Of a stretch of DNA of 35,375 nt, positions 15,386-22,478 are shown one piece after another. Source of the stretch: DASRBO01 sp035653595 (GTDB taxonomy: Bacteria; Actinomycetota; Acidimicrobiia; Acidimicrobiales; JAJPHE01); NCBI GenBank assembly GCA_035653595.1, contig DASRBO010000057.1, positions 1 to 35,375 on the forward strand. The letters run 5' to 3'. The translations under genes were made by a program, and so were the position numbers. The stretch's first letter is position 1. Each line of letters starts with the position of its first letter. Below the pieces are notes generated by a model. The model ran no database searches. It was not told the origin of the DNA and saw only the letters and a program-made list of their open reading frames with translations.

Positions 15386-15966
15386 CCGACGCCGACCTCG
15401 AGGCCCGCATCCGCGCCCTCGAGGAGAAGCTGCACGACCACGGGCTGTTGCCCATCGAGGAGGTCAGCTCCGGCGAGGCGCGGGTCGAGTCGGCCGGCGG
15501 CAACCTGCCCAGCCCCGCCCTGGGGGCGAGGGTGGTGGCCCGGGCGTGGGTGGACGCCGAGTTCCGGTCGAGGCTGCTCTCCGATGCCCCCTCGGCGCTG
15601 GAGGACTACCTGCCCCAGGGCATCCCCGTCGCCGTGCTTGAGGACACCCCGGCGGTTCACCACGTGATCGTGTGCACCCTGTGCTCGTGCTATCCGAGCG
15701 GCCTGCTGGGGAACCCGCCGACCTGGTACAAGAGCTTCGAGTACCGCAGCAGGGTGGTCCGCGAGCCGCGGGCGGTGCTGGCCGAGTTCGGCACCGTGGT
15801 CCCCGAAGGAATCGAGATCCGGGTGCACGACTCGACGGCCGAGCAGCGCTACCTGGTCCTGCCCCTCCGACCGGCCGGCACCGACGGGTGGGACGAGGAA
15901 CGCCTCGCCGGCCTGGTCAGCCGCAACTCGCTAATAGGCACCGGCTTCCCGCTCCCGCCCGGCTGA
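15382..15966 (+). CDS. Nitrile hydratase alpha subunit, cobalt-type
   Basis: A 194-residue catalytic subunit. The metal-claw motif VCTLCSC places ligands at Cys98, Cys101 and Cys103 with Thr99. Thr at that position is typical of the cobalt (non-corrin) enzymes, and Ser of the iron ones. Flanking YPSGLLGNPPTWYKSFEYRSRVV and GWDEERLAGLVSRNSLIGTG are family-typical. The outer two Cys are normally oxidised to sulfinic and sulfenic acids. The start overlaps the beta stop by four bases. No gene for the usual small activator or metallochaperone, and no amidase, lies in the window. Thiocyanate hydrolase gamma subunits share the motif but have a split beta partner, unlike here. Confidence 0.9.
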   Translation: MTDADLEARIRALEEKLHDHGLLPIEEVSSGEARVESAGGNLPSPALGARVVARAWVDAEFRSRLLSDAPSALEDYLPQGIPVAVLEDTPAVHHVIVCTLCSCYPSGLLGNPPTWYKSFEYRSRVVREPRAVLAEFGTVVPEGIEIRVHDSTAEQRYLVLPLRPAGTDGWDEERLAGLVSRNSLIGTGFPLPPG

Positions 15967-16012
15967 GGCGACCAGGCGCCGCCCGCCGCCTCAGCGCGCA
16001 TCCAGCGCCGGG

Positions 16013-16798
16013 TCACCCGGCGGCCGGCGCCAGAGCCACGGCGTCGACGACCGAGGTCAGCCGGATGCCCAGCGACTCGATGGCGGCCGCAACCTCGGCG
16101 TCGGTAAGGGTCTCGAGGTCCGACGCCCGGTAATCCTCGGCCCAGCGGTGGACAGGGGAGGCTGAGGTGGTGAGCGACGCCAGCTCGGGTCCGGCCACCC
16201 CCGGGTGGGTGACGAGCAGGTGCACCCCGGTGGTGAGCCGCTCGAGGTGGTGGAGCAGCCACGACTTCTTCGCCCCCGCCGGGCGCTCGGACAGGCCCCG
16301 GATGGAGGCGAATTTCAGCGAGGTGGCGAGGCCGGGGTACAGGAAGGGGAGGCCGAGCTCCTCCGACAATCGCTGGTAGGCCGGCGGGCACACCATGCCC
16401 ATGTGCACGTCGAGATAGCCGAGGCGGAGCCCGGCCCGCTGCACCACGCCGGCCTGCCGGCGCAACTCGGCCTCGGCGTCGGGCGGGTCGACCCTGGCGG
16501 CCGCCTCGGCCACCGTCGAGGGGAAAGAGCCGTCCTCGCCGGCCAGCGACGGGCCCTTGGTCAGCGGGCCCCACCGGAAGTTCTCCCAGTCGCAGGTCAA
16601 GGTCTGGTGCAGCCCCAGGGGGATGGCGTGCTGGCGGGCCAGGCTCAGCGCCTCCTGGGCCCAGGGGCAGGCGGCCATGAAGGACGCCTGGGTCAGCACC
16701 CCGTCGACGAAAGCGGCGCGGATCCCCTCGTTGACGGCGTGGCACATGCCGAAGTCGTCACCCTGTACGACCAGCTCGATGGTCCCCTCGCTCGACAT
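16013..16798 (-). CDS. ChbG/YdjC-family carbohydrate deacetylase-like protein
   Basis: A 261-residue protein. VVQGDDFGMCHAVNEGI near the N-terminus gives the Asp14-Asp15 pair; GLHQTL, YLDVHMGM and LLVTHPG supply the metal-binding and catalytic His residues of the YdjC/ChbG family, which deacetylates acetylated oligosaccharides such as chitobiose. The exact substrate is not visible. ATG 16798 is supported by a TAGCAT box (16811-16806) 7 nt upstream and no ribosome site, another leaderless-type start. It is convergent with the nitrile hydratase run and divergent from the dioxygenase gene. Confidence 0.87.
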   Translation of the reverse strand: MSSEGTIELVVQGDDFGMCHAVNEGIRAAFVDGVLTQASFMAACPWAQEALSLARQHAIPLGLHQTLTCDWENFRWGPLTKGPSLAGEDGSFPSTVAEAAARVDPPDAEAELRRQAGVVQRAGLRLGYLDVHMGMVCPPAYQRLSEELGLPFLYPGLATSLKFASIRGLSERPAGAKKSWLLHHLERLTTGVHLLVTHPGVAGPELASLTTSASPVHRWAEDYRASDLETLTDAEVAAAIESLGIRLTSVVDAVALAPAAG

Positions 16799-16805
16799 CG
16801 ACCGG

Positions 16806-16811
16806 ATGCTA
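16806..16811 (-). promoter_or_regulatory. -10 box of ChbG-like gene
   Basis: TAGCAT on the minus strand, 7 nt before ATG 16798, with no ribosome site between. Confidence 0.5.
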
Positions 16812-16958
16812 CGGCGGCCGGTTCCGGCCGTGACGGCCTGCCGGCGCCGTGATCGCCGGGGCAGGGGCACGCGGCAGCCTGAACCTATTGTGGCGGCGAG
16901 GGGTGCCCGGCGGCCGGGTGGAGGATGCTGGTGTCCGGCACCGGGCGAAGGAGCAGCG

Positions 16959-17825
16959 ATGGGGCAGGAGATGACCTTCAGGCGGCTTACGCCCGGGGCG
17001 GTGGCCGACTTCCACCGCGACGGCTTCCTCCTGGGGGAAGCCGTGCTCGACTGGGCCCGGATGGAGGAGCTGCGAGGCGAGATCGACCGGGTCATCGCCG
17101 AGGCCGGCGACGACCCGCCGAGCTACGCCGCCGACAAGCCGCCGTTCATAACCAACCTGAGCGGCAGGACCGAACATCCGGTGTGGCAGGTGGTCAACAT
17201 CTGGTCGGCGTCCGACGCCTTCCGACGCCTCCTGGCGGAGCCGGCCATAGTCGAGGCGGTGTCCGACCTGACCGGCGCCAGGGTGCTGAGGGTGTGGCAT
17301 GACCAGGTGCAGCTCAAGCCACCGAGGCACGGAGGCACCAACGGCTGGCACCAGGACGCCCCTTTGTGGCCCCCCCTGTCGCCGTGCGGGGCGGCCGGCG
17401 ACGGAACTCCCGCGCAGGTGACGGCGTGGATCGCCCTCGACGACGCCGACGAGCGCAACGGGTGCATGACCATGGCCCGGGGATCGCACACGTGGGGCAA
17501 CCGGATCACCGACATCCTCAACCGGCGCACCCTGAGCCTCGAGCCGCCGGCGGGCGAGCGGCTGGAGCTGATGCTGCGGCCGGTCCCTGCCGGCCACGTC
17601 CACTTCCACCATGCCCTCACCTGGCACTGCTCCCACGGGAACCAGACCAGCCGGCCCCGTCGGGCCATCGCCATCCACTACATGACCGACGCCACCACTT
17701 ACGCCCATCCCAGCCAGGGCCACCCCATGGAGCGGTTCATCGAGTCCGAACCGGGTGCGGTGGTGGCCGGTTCGGTGTTCCCGGTCGTCTTCGACGCCCC
17801 CGGCGCCGGCCCCGACAGCCGGTGA
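16959..17825 (+). CDS. Phytanoyl-CoA dioxygenase (PhyH)-family Fe(II)/2-oxoglutarate oxygenase
   Basis: A 288-residue protein. The 2-His-1-carboxylate iron site is visible as GWHQDAP (His131, Asp133), with distal His226 in WHCSHGNQTSRPRRAIAIHY, where the RPRR arginines would bind 2-oxoglutarate. Members hydroxylate fatty acyl chains or diverse small molecules; the substrate is unknown. ATG 16959 has a strong AAGGAG site 5 nt upstream, so this gene has a conventional leader; a TATTGT box lies about 70 nt upstream near 16885. The stop overlaps the next gene's GTG (GTGA). Confidence 0.88.
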   Translation: MGQEMTFRRLTPGAVADFHRDGFLLGEAVLDWARMEELRGEIDRVIAEAGDDPPSYAADKPPFITNLSGRTEHPVWQVVNIWSASDAFRRLLAEPAIVEAVSDLTGARVLRVWHDQVQLKPPRHGGTNGWHQDAPLWPPLSPCGAAGDGTPAQVTAWIALDDADERNGCMTMARGSHTWGNRITDILNRRTLSLEPPAGERLELMLRPVPAGHVHFHHALTWHCSHGNQTSRPRRAIAIHYMTDATTYAHPSQGHPMERFIESEPGAVVAGSVFPVVFDAPGAGPDSR

Positions 17826-18709
17826 GCAGCTCTGACGTCGGGGGCGCCACCGGCGCCGACCCGGGTTGCGTGGGCGTGGTCAGCCCGGGCGAGATGGGCG
17901 CGGCGGTGGCCGCCAGCCTGGCCGGTGCCGGGCACCGGGTGCTGACCGTCCTGCACGGGCGCAGCCGCGCCAGCGCCGAGCGGGCGCAGGCGGCGGGCAT
18001 GGAAGCGCTCGACAGCCTCGAGGCACTGGTGTCCACGGCGTCGATCGTGGTGTCGATCGTTCCTCCGTCAGCCGCCGACGCGGTGGCGGAGGAGCTGGCC
18101 CGGGCCGTTGCCGGGGCCGGGGCGCGGCCGCTGGTCGTTGACGCCAACGCCATCAGCCCGGCGCGGGCCCACCAGGTGGCGGCCGTCCTCGAGGCGGCGG
18201 GGGCGACCTTCGTCGACGGCGACATCATCGGCGGGCCGCCGGCCGTCGGGCGCCCGCCGACCCGCCTGTATCTGTCGGGACCGCAGGCCGAGCGGGCCGC
18301 CGCCGCTGTTGCCACCCCGGAGCTCCGCCCCGTCGTGCTCGAGGGACCGGCGATGGCGGCCTCGTCGCTCAAGATGGCCTATGCCGGCTGGACCAAGATC
18401 TCCTCCGCCCTGGTGCTGACCGCCCGGGCCCTGGCCCGCTCCCTCGGGGTGGAGGAAGCCCTGCTCGGGGAGTGGGCGCACTCCCAACCGGACCTGGTCG
18501 ACCGCTGCTCGGCCGGCGCCCGCTCGGCGGCCAAGGCGTGGCGCTTCGTGGGCGAGATGGAGGAGATCGCCGCCTCCCAGACGGAGGCCGGCCTTCCGTC
18601 CGGCTTCGCCGAGGCGGCCGCCGAGGTGTACGCCCGCCTCGCCGGGTTCAAGGGCTCACCCCCGGCGTCGGTCGACGAGGTGCTCGATCGGCTGATGGCG
18701 CCCGGATAG
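17822..18709 (+). CDS. 6-phosphogluconate dehydrogenase-like NAD(P)-binding protein with DUF1932 C-terminus
   Basis: A 295-residue beta-hydroxyacid-dehydrogenase-like protein. The N-terminal Rossmann stretch is CVGVVSPGEMGAAVAASLAGAGHRV, with Ser-Pro in place of the first glycines of GxGxxG. VVDANAISPARA and FVDGDIIGGPP follow, and the catalytic-type Lys184 lies in ASSLKMAYAGWTK. The C-terminal part matches the DUF1932 helical domain. The substrate is unknown. GTG 17822 overlaps the dioxygenase stop, so the two are probably one operon; hydroxylation followed by oxidation is a reasonable but unproven pairing. Confidence 0.85.
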   Translation: MSSSDVGGATGADPGCVGVVSPGEMGAAVAASLAGAGHRVLTVLHGRSRASAERAQAAGMEALDSLEALVSTASIVVSIVPPSAADAVAEELARAVAGAGARPLVVDANAISPARAHQVAAVLEAAGATFVDGDIIGGPPAVGRPPTRLYLSGPQAERAAAAVATPELRPVVLEGPAMAASSLKMAYAGWTKISSALVLTARALARSLGVEEALLGEWAHSQPDLVDRCSAGARSAAKAWRFVGEMEEIAASQTEAGLPSGFAEAAAEVYARLAGFKGSPPASVDEVLDRLMAPG

Positions 18710-18712
18710 CTT
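18707..18712 (+). promoter_or_regulatory. -10 box overlapping the stop codon of the upstream gene
   Basis: TAGCTT begins with the TAG stop of the dehydrogenase and ends 7 nt before GTG 18720. It suggests an internal leaderless promoter. Confidence 0.45.
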
Positions 18713-18719
18713 CGGCGCC

Positions 18720-19271
18720 GTGCCGCTCGTGTACCAGGACTTCACCGGCTCCCCGGACGACGCCCGCCGGCTGGTCTCCGACCATCGGGAGGCGATCTGG
18801 CTGGCCGTGGGGGGCGCCGGTTCCATCGGGTGGTACGACGACCAGGCGGCGCTCATAGCCCGCCAGCCGCTTTCGGGGCCTGGCGTCGGAGCCCCGATCG
18901 AGCTGACCCCGACCAGCCGACCGGTCGACCCGTCGGCGCCCCTAGCGGTCGAGCACGGGGTGGTGGCCCTGCGCTGGTTCGAGGTGGCACCGGGTGCCTT
19001 CGGCGAGTTCGTCGAGCTCTCCACCGAGGCCTGGCCGGTCTTCGAGTCGGTCAACGACGCCACCGTCCTGGGCCTGTTCCGCGCCGACGCCGACGGCCCC
19101 GACCTGACCGTCGCCCTGCTCGCCACCCGGTACGGGTCGCTGGCCGAGTGGGAGAGGTCACGCCAGACGGTACGGGCCACCGAAGGGGAGGCGGCCGAGG
19201 CCGGCCGGCGCTTCCAGCGCCGGCGCCAGCTGACCCGACGGAGCGTCGTGCGCGTCGGGAGGTCGCTGTAG
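18720..19271 (+). CDS. NIPSNAP/dimeric alpha-beta-barrel-like protein, unknown function
   Basis: A 183-residue protein. The second half (GVVALRWFEVAPGAFGEFVELSTEAWPVFE through TVALLATRYGSLAEWERSRQTV) has the strand-helix-strand pattern and Trp/Glu placement of NIPSNAP-like dimeric ferredoxin-fold domains. The first half may be a divergent copy of the same fold. It is probably cytoplasmic, since no signal or membrane segment is visible. GTG 18720 is supported by TAGCTT 7 nt upstream. No catalytic role can be assigned. Confidence 0.7.
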   Translation: MPLVYQDFTGSPDDARRLVSDHREAIWLAVGGAGSIGWYDDQAALIARQPLSGPGVGAPIELTPTSRPVDPSAPLAVEHGVVALRWFEVAPGAFGEFVELSTEAWPVFESVNDATVLGLFRADADGPDLTVALLATRYGSLAEWERSRQTVRATEGEAAEAGRRFQRRRQLTRRSVVRVGRSL

Positions 19272-19777
19272 GGGCTGGCATCGACCGGCTCCACGTCATC
19301 GGCGGGCCGGGCACAGGCAAGACCTATCTGGCCCGGCGGGCGGCGCTGGTCCTGGGCGTCGAGCACCACGAGATGGACGCCGGGATCGACATCGACTCCG
19401 TCCTCGCCACCGACCGCTGGGTCACCGAGGGCATCTACCTGTGGGACGTCGAGCGGGTGCTCTCCGCCGCCGTCGCGGTGGTGTGGCTCGACCTGCCCCA
19501 CCGCACCGCTGTGCGCCGGATCGTGGTGCGCCACTTCTGGCTCAGCGCCAGGCGGAGGAACCGTCACCGCGGCCTGCGCCTGCTGTGGAGCTTCGCCCGC
19601 ACCTCGGGCCGCTACTGGACCGACGATCCCCGGCCGCCCGAGGGCCCGACCGACTACGGGGCCCTCAGCCGGTCCCGCACCATCGAGACCTTGCTGCCCT
19701 ACTGGGACAAGGTGGTCGTGCTGACCTCGAGGCGGGAGGTCGCCGGCTGGTTGAGGGGGCTGGCCGCCGCCAGGTAG
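19148..19777 (+). CDS. P-loop nucleotide kinase-like protein (adenylate kinase / topology-modulation type)
   Basis: The core begins DRLHVIGGPGTGKTYLARR, a Walker A motif, followed by the pattern of small P-loop kinases of the FlaR/topology-modulation type: HHEMDAGIDID, WVTEGIYLWDVERVL, VVWLDLPHRTAVRRIVVRHFWL, and a C-terminal SRSRTIETLLPYWDKVVVLTSRREVAGWL. The stop at 19777 is certain; the start is not. The nearest in-frame canonical start is GTG 19148, which overlaps the previous gene by 124 nt and adds low-complexity sequence. Relatives start immediately before the DR(L/V)HVIGG strand, where this sequence has ATC (19280). The substrate is unknown. Confidence 0.7.
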   Translation: MGEVTPDGTGHRRGGGRGRPALPAPAPADPTERRARREVAVGAGIDRLHVIGGPGTGKTYLARRAALVLGVEHHEMDAGIDIDSVLATDRWVTEGIYLWDVERVLSAAVAVVWLDLPHRTAVRRIVVRHFWLSARRRNRHRGLRLLWSFARTSGRYWTDDPRPPEGPTDYGALSRSRTIETLLPYWDKVVVLTSRREVAGWLRGLAAAR

Positions 19778-19813
19778 AGCGCCCGTCGATAGGGGGTGAC
19801 GGCGGCCGCCCGG

Positions 19814-20530
19814 TCAGGGACGGCGTGCGTGCAGGAACAGCTCCCGCGCCCCGCCGCTGCCGACCACCTGCGAGTCCACCACCGCCACCACCTGCCAGCC
19901 CGCCCGGGCGGCGTCGGCGGCGGCCCGCCGGCCGGCCTCGGCGATCTCCTCCGGATCGGTCGGCAACTCGCCCCGCTCCAGTTCGAACATGGGCTTGACC
20001 AGCCCGACCAGCTCGGCCCCCGCCGGGGGGTCGAGGTTGGCCGTCAGCTCGGCCACGATCAGGCCAAGGCGCACGTAGGTGACGTCCACCACGATCAGAT
20101 CGACCGTCGTGCCGAGCAGCGCCGGGGTCACCGCCGAGGCGTTGGTGCGCTCGAGGTTCACCACCCTGGGGTCCTGGCGCAGGGAGCCGAGCAGCTGGCC
20201 GTAGCCGACGTCGACGGCGAAGACCCTCACCGCCCCCCGGTCGAGCAGGGCCCGGGTGAACCCGCCCGTGCAGGCGCCGACGTCGAGGGCGGTGCGGCCG
20301 GCGACGGACACGGACTGCGAATCGAGGAAGTGGCCCAGCTTCTCGACCCCCCGCGGTCGGCGGGGCTCGTGCACCACCACCCTGGCATCGCGGCGCACCA
20401 ACGACGCCGGGTTGGTCACCACCGCCCCGTCGACGAGCACCCTGCCCTCGGAAAGGGCGTCGAGGGGATCGGGCACCGGGGGCTGGCGGGCCGCCAGCAG
20501 GTCGACCAGGGCAACCCTTCTCGCCGGCAC
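19814..20530 (-). CDS. tlyA: TlyA-family rRNA 2'-O-methyltransferase (hemolysin A-like)
   Basis: A 238-residue protein with an N-terminal S4 RNA-binding domain (about 1-60: RRVALVDLLAARQ, SEGRVLVDGAVVTNPASLVR) and an FtsJ-type methyltransferase domain. The SAM motif is LDVGACTGGFT (Asp83), and later motifs are AVDVGYGQL, ERTNAS and the catalytic-Lys region LVKPMFELERGE (Lys179). TlyA methylates 16S and 23S rRNA at the subunit interface and affects capreomycin sensitivity in mycobacteria. The GTG start at 20530 has a weak GAGCCT box 6 nt upstream. It lies 51 bp downstream of the PRPP synthetase gene on the same strand. In other actinobacteria tlyA usually sits with NAD kinase and recN, which are not seen here. 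Confidence 0.87.
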   Translation of the reverse strand: MPARRVALVDLLAARQPPVPDPLDALSEGRVLVDGAVVTNPASLVRRDARVVVHEPRRPRGVEKLGHFLDSQSVSVAGRTALDVGACTGGFTRALLDRGAVRVFAVDVGYGQLLGSLRQDPRVVNLERTNASAVTPALLGTTVDLIVVDVTYVRLGLIVAELTANLDPPAGAELVGLVKPMFELERGELPTDPEEIAEAGRRAAADAARAGWQVVAVVDSQVVGSGGARELFLHARRP

Positions 20531-20581
20531 CGCCCCAGGCTCCCACAGGCGCCTAGGGCCAGGCCCGGACGCCCGAGGGTC

Positions 20582-21523
20582 CTACTCGAAGAGGACGCTG
20601 ATGCTCTCTCGCCGGGCGATGCGGCGGATCGCCTCGCCGAACAGGCCCGCCACCGACACCACTTCGACCTTGTCCGGCAGCGGGCCGGGTTGGGTCTCCA
20701 CCGTGTCGGTCATGAAGAGCTTCTGGATCGGGCTGGCCGCCAACCGCTCGGCCGCCGGCGGGGCGAGCAGTCCGTGGCTGACGGCGGCGTAGACGGAGGC
20801 GGCGCCCCGGTCCATAAGCACCCGGGCGGCGTCGATCAGGGTGCCCCCTGAGATGGTGAAGTCGTCCACGACCAGGGCGGTGCAGCCCTCGACCGAGCCG
20901 ATCAGCTCGGTGACCTCGGCCGACTCGGTGTGGTCGACCCGGCGCTTGTCGGCGATCGCCAGCGGAACCCCGAGGCGGTTGGCCCACAGCCGCGCCTTTT
21001 TGGCGAAGCCGGAGTCGGGGGCCACCACGACGAGGTCCCCGAGGTCCTTGGCGGCGATGGCCTCGCACAGCACGGGCAGGGCGTGCAGGTCGTCGACCGG
21101 CAGGCGGAAGAAGCCCTGGACCTGTGGAGCGTGAAGGTCCATCGTCACCACCCGGTCGGCTCCGGCCGCCTCGATCGCGTCGGCGCACACCCGAGCTCGG
21201 ATGGAGACCCGGGGCTCGTCCTTCTTGTCACCCTTGGTGTAGGTGAAGTAGGGAATGACGGCGGTGACCGAGGCGGCGCTGGCGCGCTTCAGGGCGTCGA
21301 TCCAGAACAGCAGCTCCATGAAGTTGTCGTTGGCCGGAAAGGCCGTGCCCTGGAGGATGTAGGTGTCGCGGCCCCGGACGTTCTCCAGAACCCGCACGAA
21401 CAGGTTCCCCTCGGAGAAGCGCAGCGTCTCGCTGTGCCCGAGCGGCTCGCCGAGGTACTCGGCCACGGCCTGGCCCAGCCGGCGGGACGCAGATCCGGCG
21501 AAGAGCAGGAGGTCGTCGGCCAC
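20582..21523 (-). CDS. Ribose-phosphate pyrophosphokinase (PRPP synthetase), divergent
   Basis: A 313-residue protein with the two-domain phosphoribosyltransferase layout. Recognisable are LRFSEGNLFVRVLENVRGRD, MDLHAPQVQGFFRLPVDDLHALP, APDSGFAKKARLWANRL and the PRPP/ribose-phosphate loop VVDDFTISGGTLIDAA (Asp220-Asp221). The enzyme would make PRPP from ribose 5-phosphate and ATP. The catalytic flexible loop is unusual: where class I enzymes have a Y-x-R-Q-D-R-K sequence, this has YTKGDKKDEPRVSIRAR (residues 95-111), with Arg to Lys97 and Gln to Gly98. It may be a second, specialised Prs-like enzyme rather than the housekeeping one. GTG 21523 follows TAGCCT by 6 nt with no other leader. Confidence 0.85.
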   Translation of the reverse strand: MADDLLLFAGSASRRLGQAVAEYLGEPLGHSETLRFSEGNLFVRVLENVRGRDTYILQGTAFPANDNFMELLFWIDALKRASAASVTAVIPYFTYTKGDKKDEPRVSIRARVCADAIEAAGADRVVTMDLHAPQVQGFFRLPVDDLHALPVLCEAIAAKDLGDLVVVAPDSGFAKKARLWANRLGVPLAIADKRRVDHTESAEVTELIGSVEGCTALVVDDFTISGGTLIDAARVLMDRGAASVYAAVSHGLLAPPAAERLAASPIQKLFMTDTVETQPGPLPDKVEVVSVAGLFGEAIRRIARRESISVLFE

Positions 21524-21529
21524 CCTCTC

Positions 21530-21535
21530 AGGCTA
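21530..21535 (-). promoter_or_regulatory. -10 box of PRPP synthetase gene
   Basis: TAGCCT on the minus strand, 6 nt before GTG 21523. No -35 match was seen. Confidence 0.5.
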
Positions 21536-21645
21536 ACCGCAGGCCTCCCGAGGGGGCTGGCGGAGGCGAGAGCCCCCCGTCTCGAGCGGGGCGCCGCCGG
21601 CGCCTGGACGGGGAGCACGTGGGATCCGGCTGGCAGGATTGGGCC

Positions 21646-22419
21646 ATGGCCGCCCAGACCGTCCCCGTGCCCGCTGCCGATATCCACGTCGAGGTGGACG
21701 GGCCACCCGGCGCTCCCACCCTCCTCCTCTTCTCGGGCGCCCGCTGCAACGTGGGCATGTGGACCCCGGTGCTGCCCGCCCTGACCGAGCGCTTCCGGGT
21801 AGTGCGCCACGACATTCGGGGCACCGGGCGCAGCCGGGCCGCCGAGGGGGCGGAGTACGGCCTCGACCGTTACGCCGACGACGCCGCTGCCGTGCTCGAT
21901 GCCCTGGGGATCGACCGGGTCCTCGTTTGGGGAATGGCCTTCGGGACCAGGGTGGCCCTCGCCTTCGGCGCCCGCCACGGCGGGCGCACGGTCGCCCTGG
22001 CCCTCTACGACGCCTCGGTGGAGGCCCCCGATGCCCAGGCCCAGCGCGACGGCGCCGCCGAAGCCAAGGCCCGGCGGGCGGAGCTTGGCCTGGCGGAGGT
22101 GGAGCGGGACCGGTCCTGGTTCGAGCACGACGACGACGCGACCCTCCGCGTCAGCCTGGCCGCCGCCTACCGCGACCCCGACCACTCCCGCTACGCCGAG
22201 TCGCTGTCCCCGATGCCGGTGCTGATCGCCACCGGCGAGTTCGACCCCAACCTGGGGGCCAGCCGGCGCCTGCGGGAGATGATCCCGGGTGCCCGGCTGG
22301 AGGTGATGGAGGCGGTGGGGCACGGCTCGGTCATGCAACGCCCGGAGCTGTGCCTGTCGATCCTGTTCGACTTCCTCGACCCGCTGGCGACCACGCTCGG
22401 CCCCGCCGCGTCCGCTTAA
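21646..22419 (+). CDS. Alpha/beta-hydrolase-fold protein lacking the nucleophile serine
   Basis: A 257-residue protein with a clear alpha/beta-hydrolase fold: LLLFSGARCNVGMWTPVLPAL, VVRHDIRGTGRS, the elbow VLVWGMAFGTRVAL, the acid GEFDPNLG and the catalytic-type His in VGHGSVMQRPE. At the nucleophile elbow the usual G-x-S-x-G reads G96-M-A98-F-G100, so the serine is replaced by Ala (codon GCC at 21937-21939). It may therefore be non-hydrolytic (a binding or lyase-like role) or use another residue. ATG 21646 is supported by CAGGAT ending 6 nt upstream. It lies upstream of the ABC genes but has a separate start region from them. Confidence 0.85.
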   Translation: MAAQTVPVPAADIHVEVDGPPGAPTLLLFSGARCNVGMWTPVLPALTERFRVVRHDIRGTGRSRAAEGAEYGLDRYADDAAAVLDALGIDRVLVWGMAFGTRVALAFGARHGGRTVALALYDASVEAPDAQAQRDGAAEAKARRAELGLAEVERDRSWFEHDDDATLRVSLAAAYRDPDHSRYAESLSPMPVLIATGEFDPNLGASRRLREMIPGARLEVMEAVGHGSVMQRPELCLSILFDFLDPLATTLGPAASA

Positions 22420-22447
22420 TCGCCCCGGTCCCCGCCGTCACCCCGGG

Positions 22448-22453
22448 TAGCGT
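22448..22453 (+). promoter_or_regulatory. -10 box upstream of the first ABC exporter gene
   Basis: TAGCGT at 22448-22453, with a leader of about 20 nt containing a GGGGGG ribosome-site-like run before ATG 22479. The same TAGCGT word precedes the third ABC gene (26213-26218). Confidence 0.4.
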
Positions 22454-22478
22454 CGCTCCGGATTGGGGGGACCGGTTG

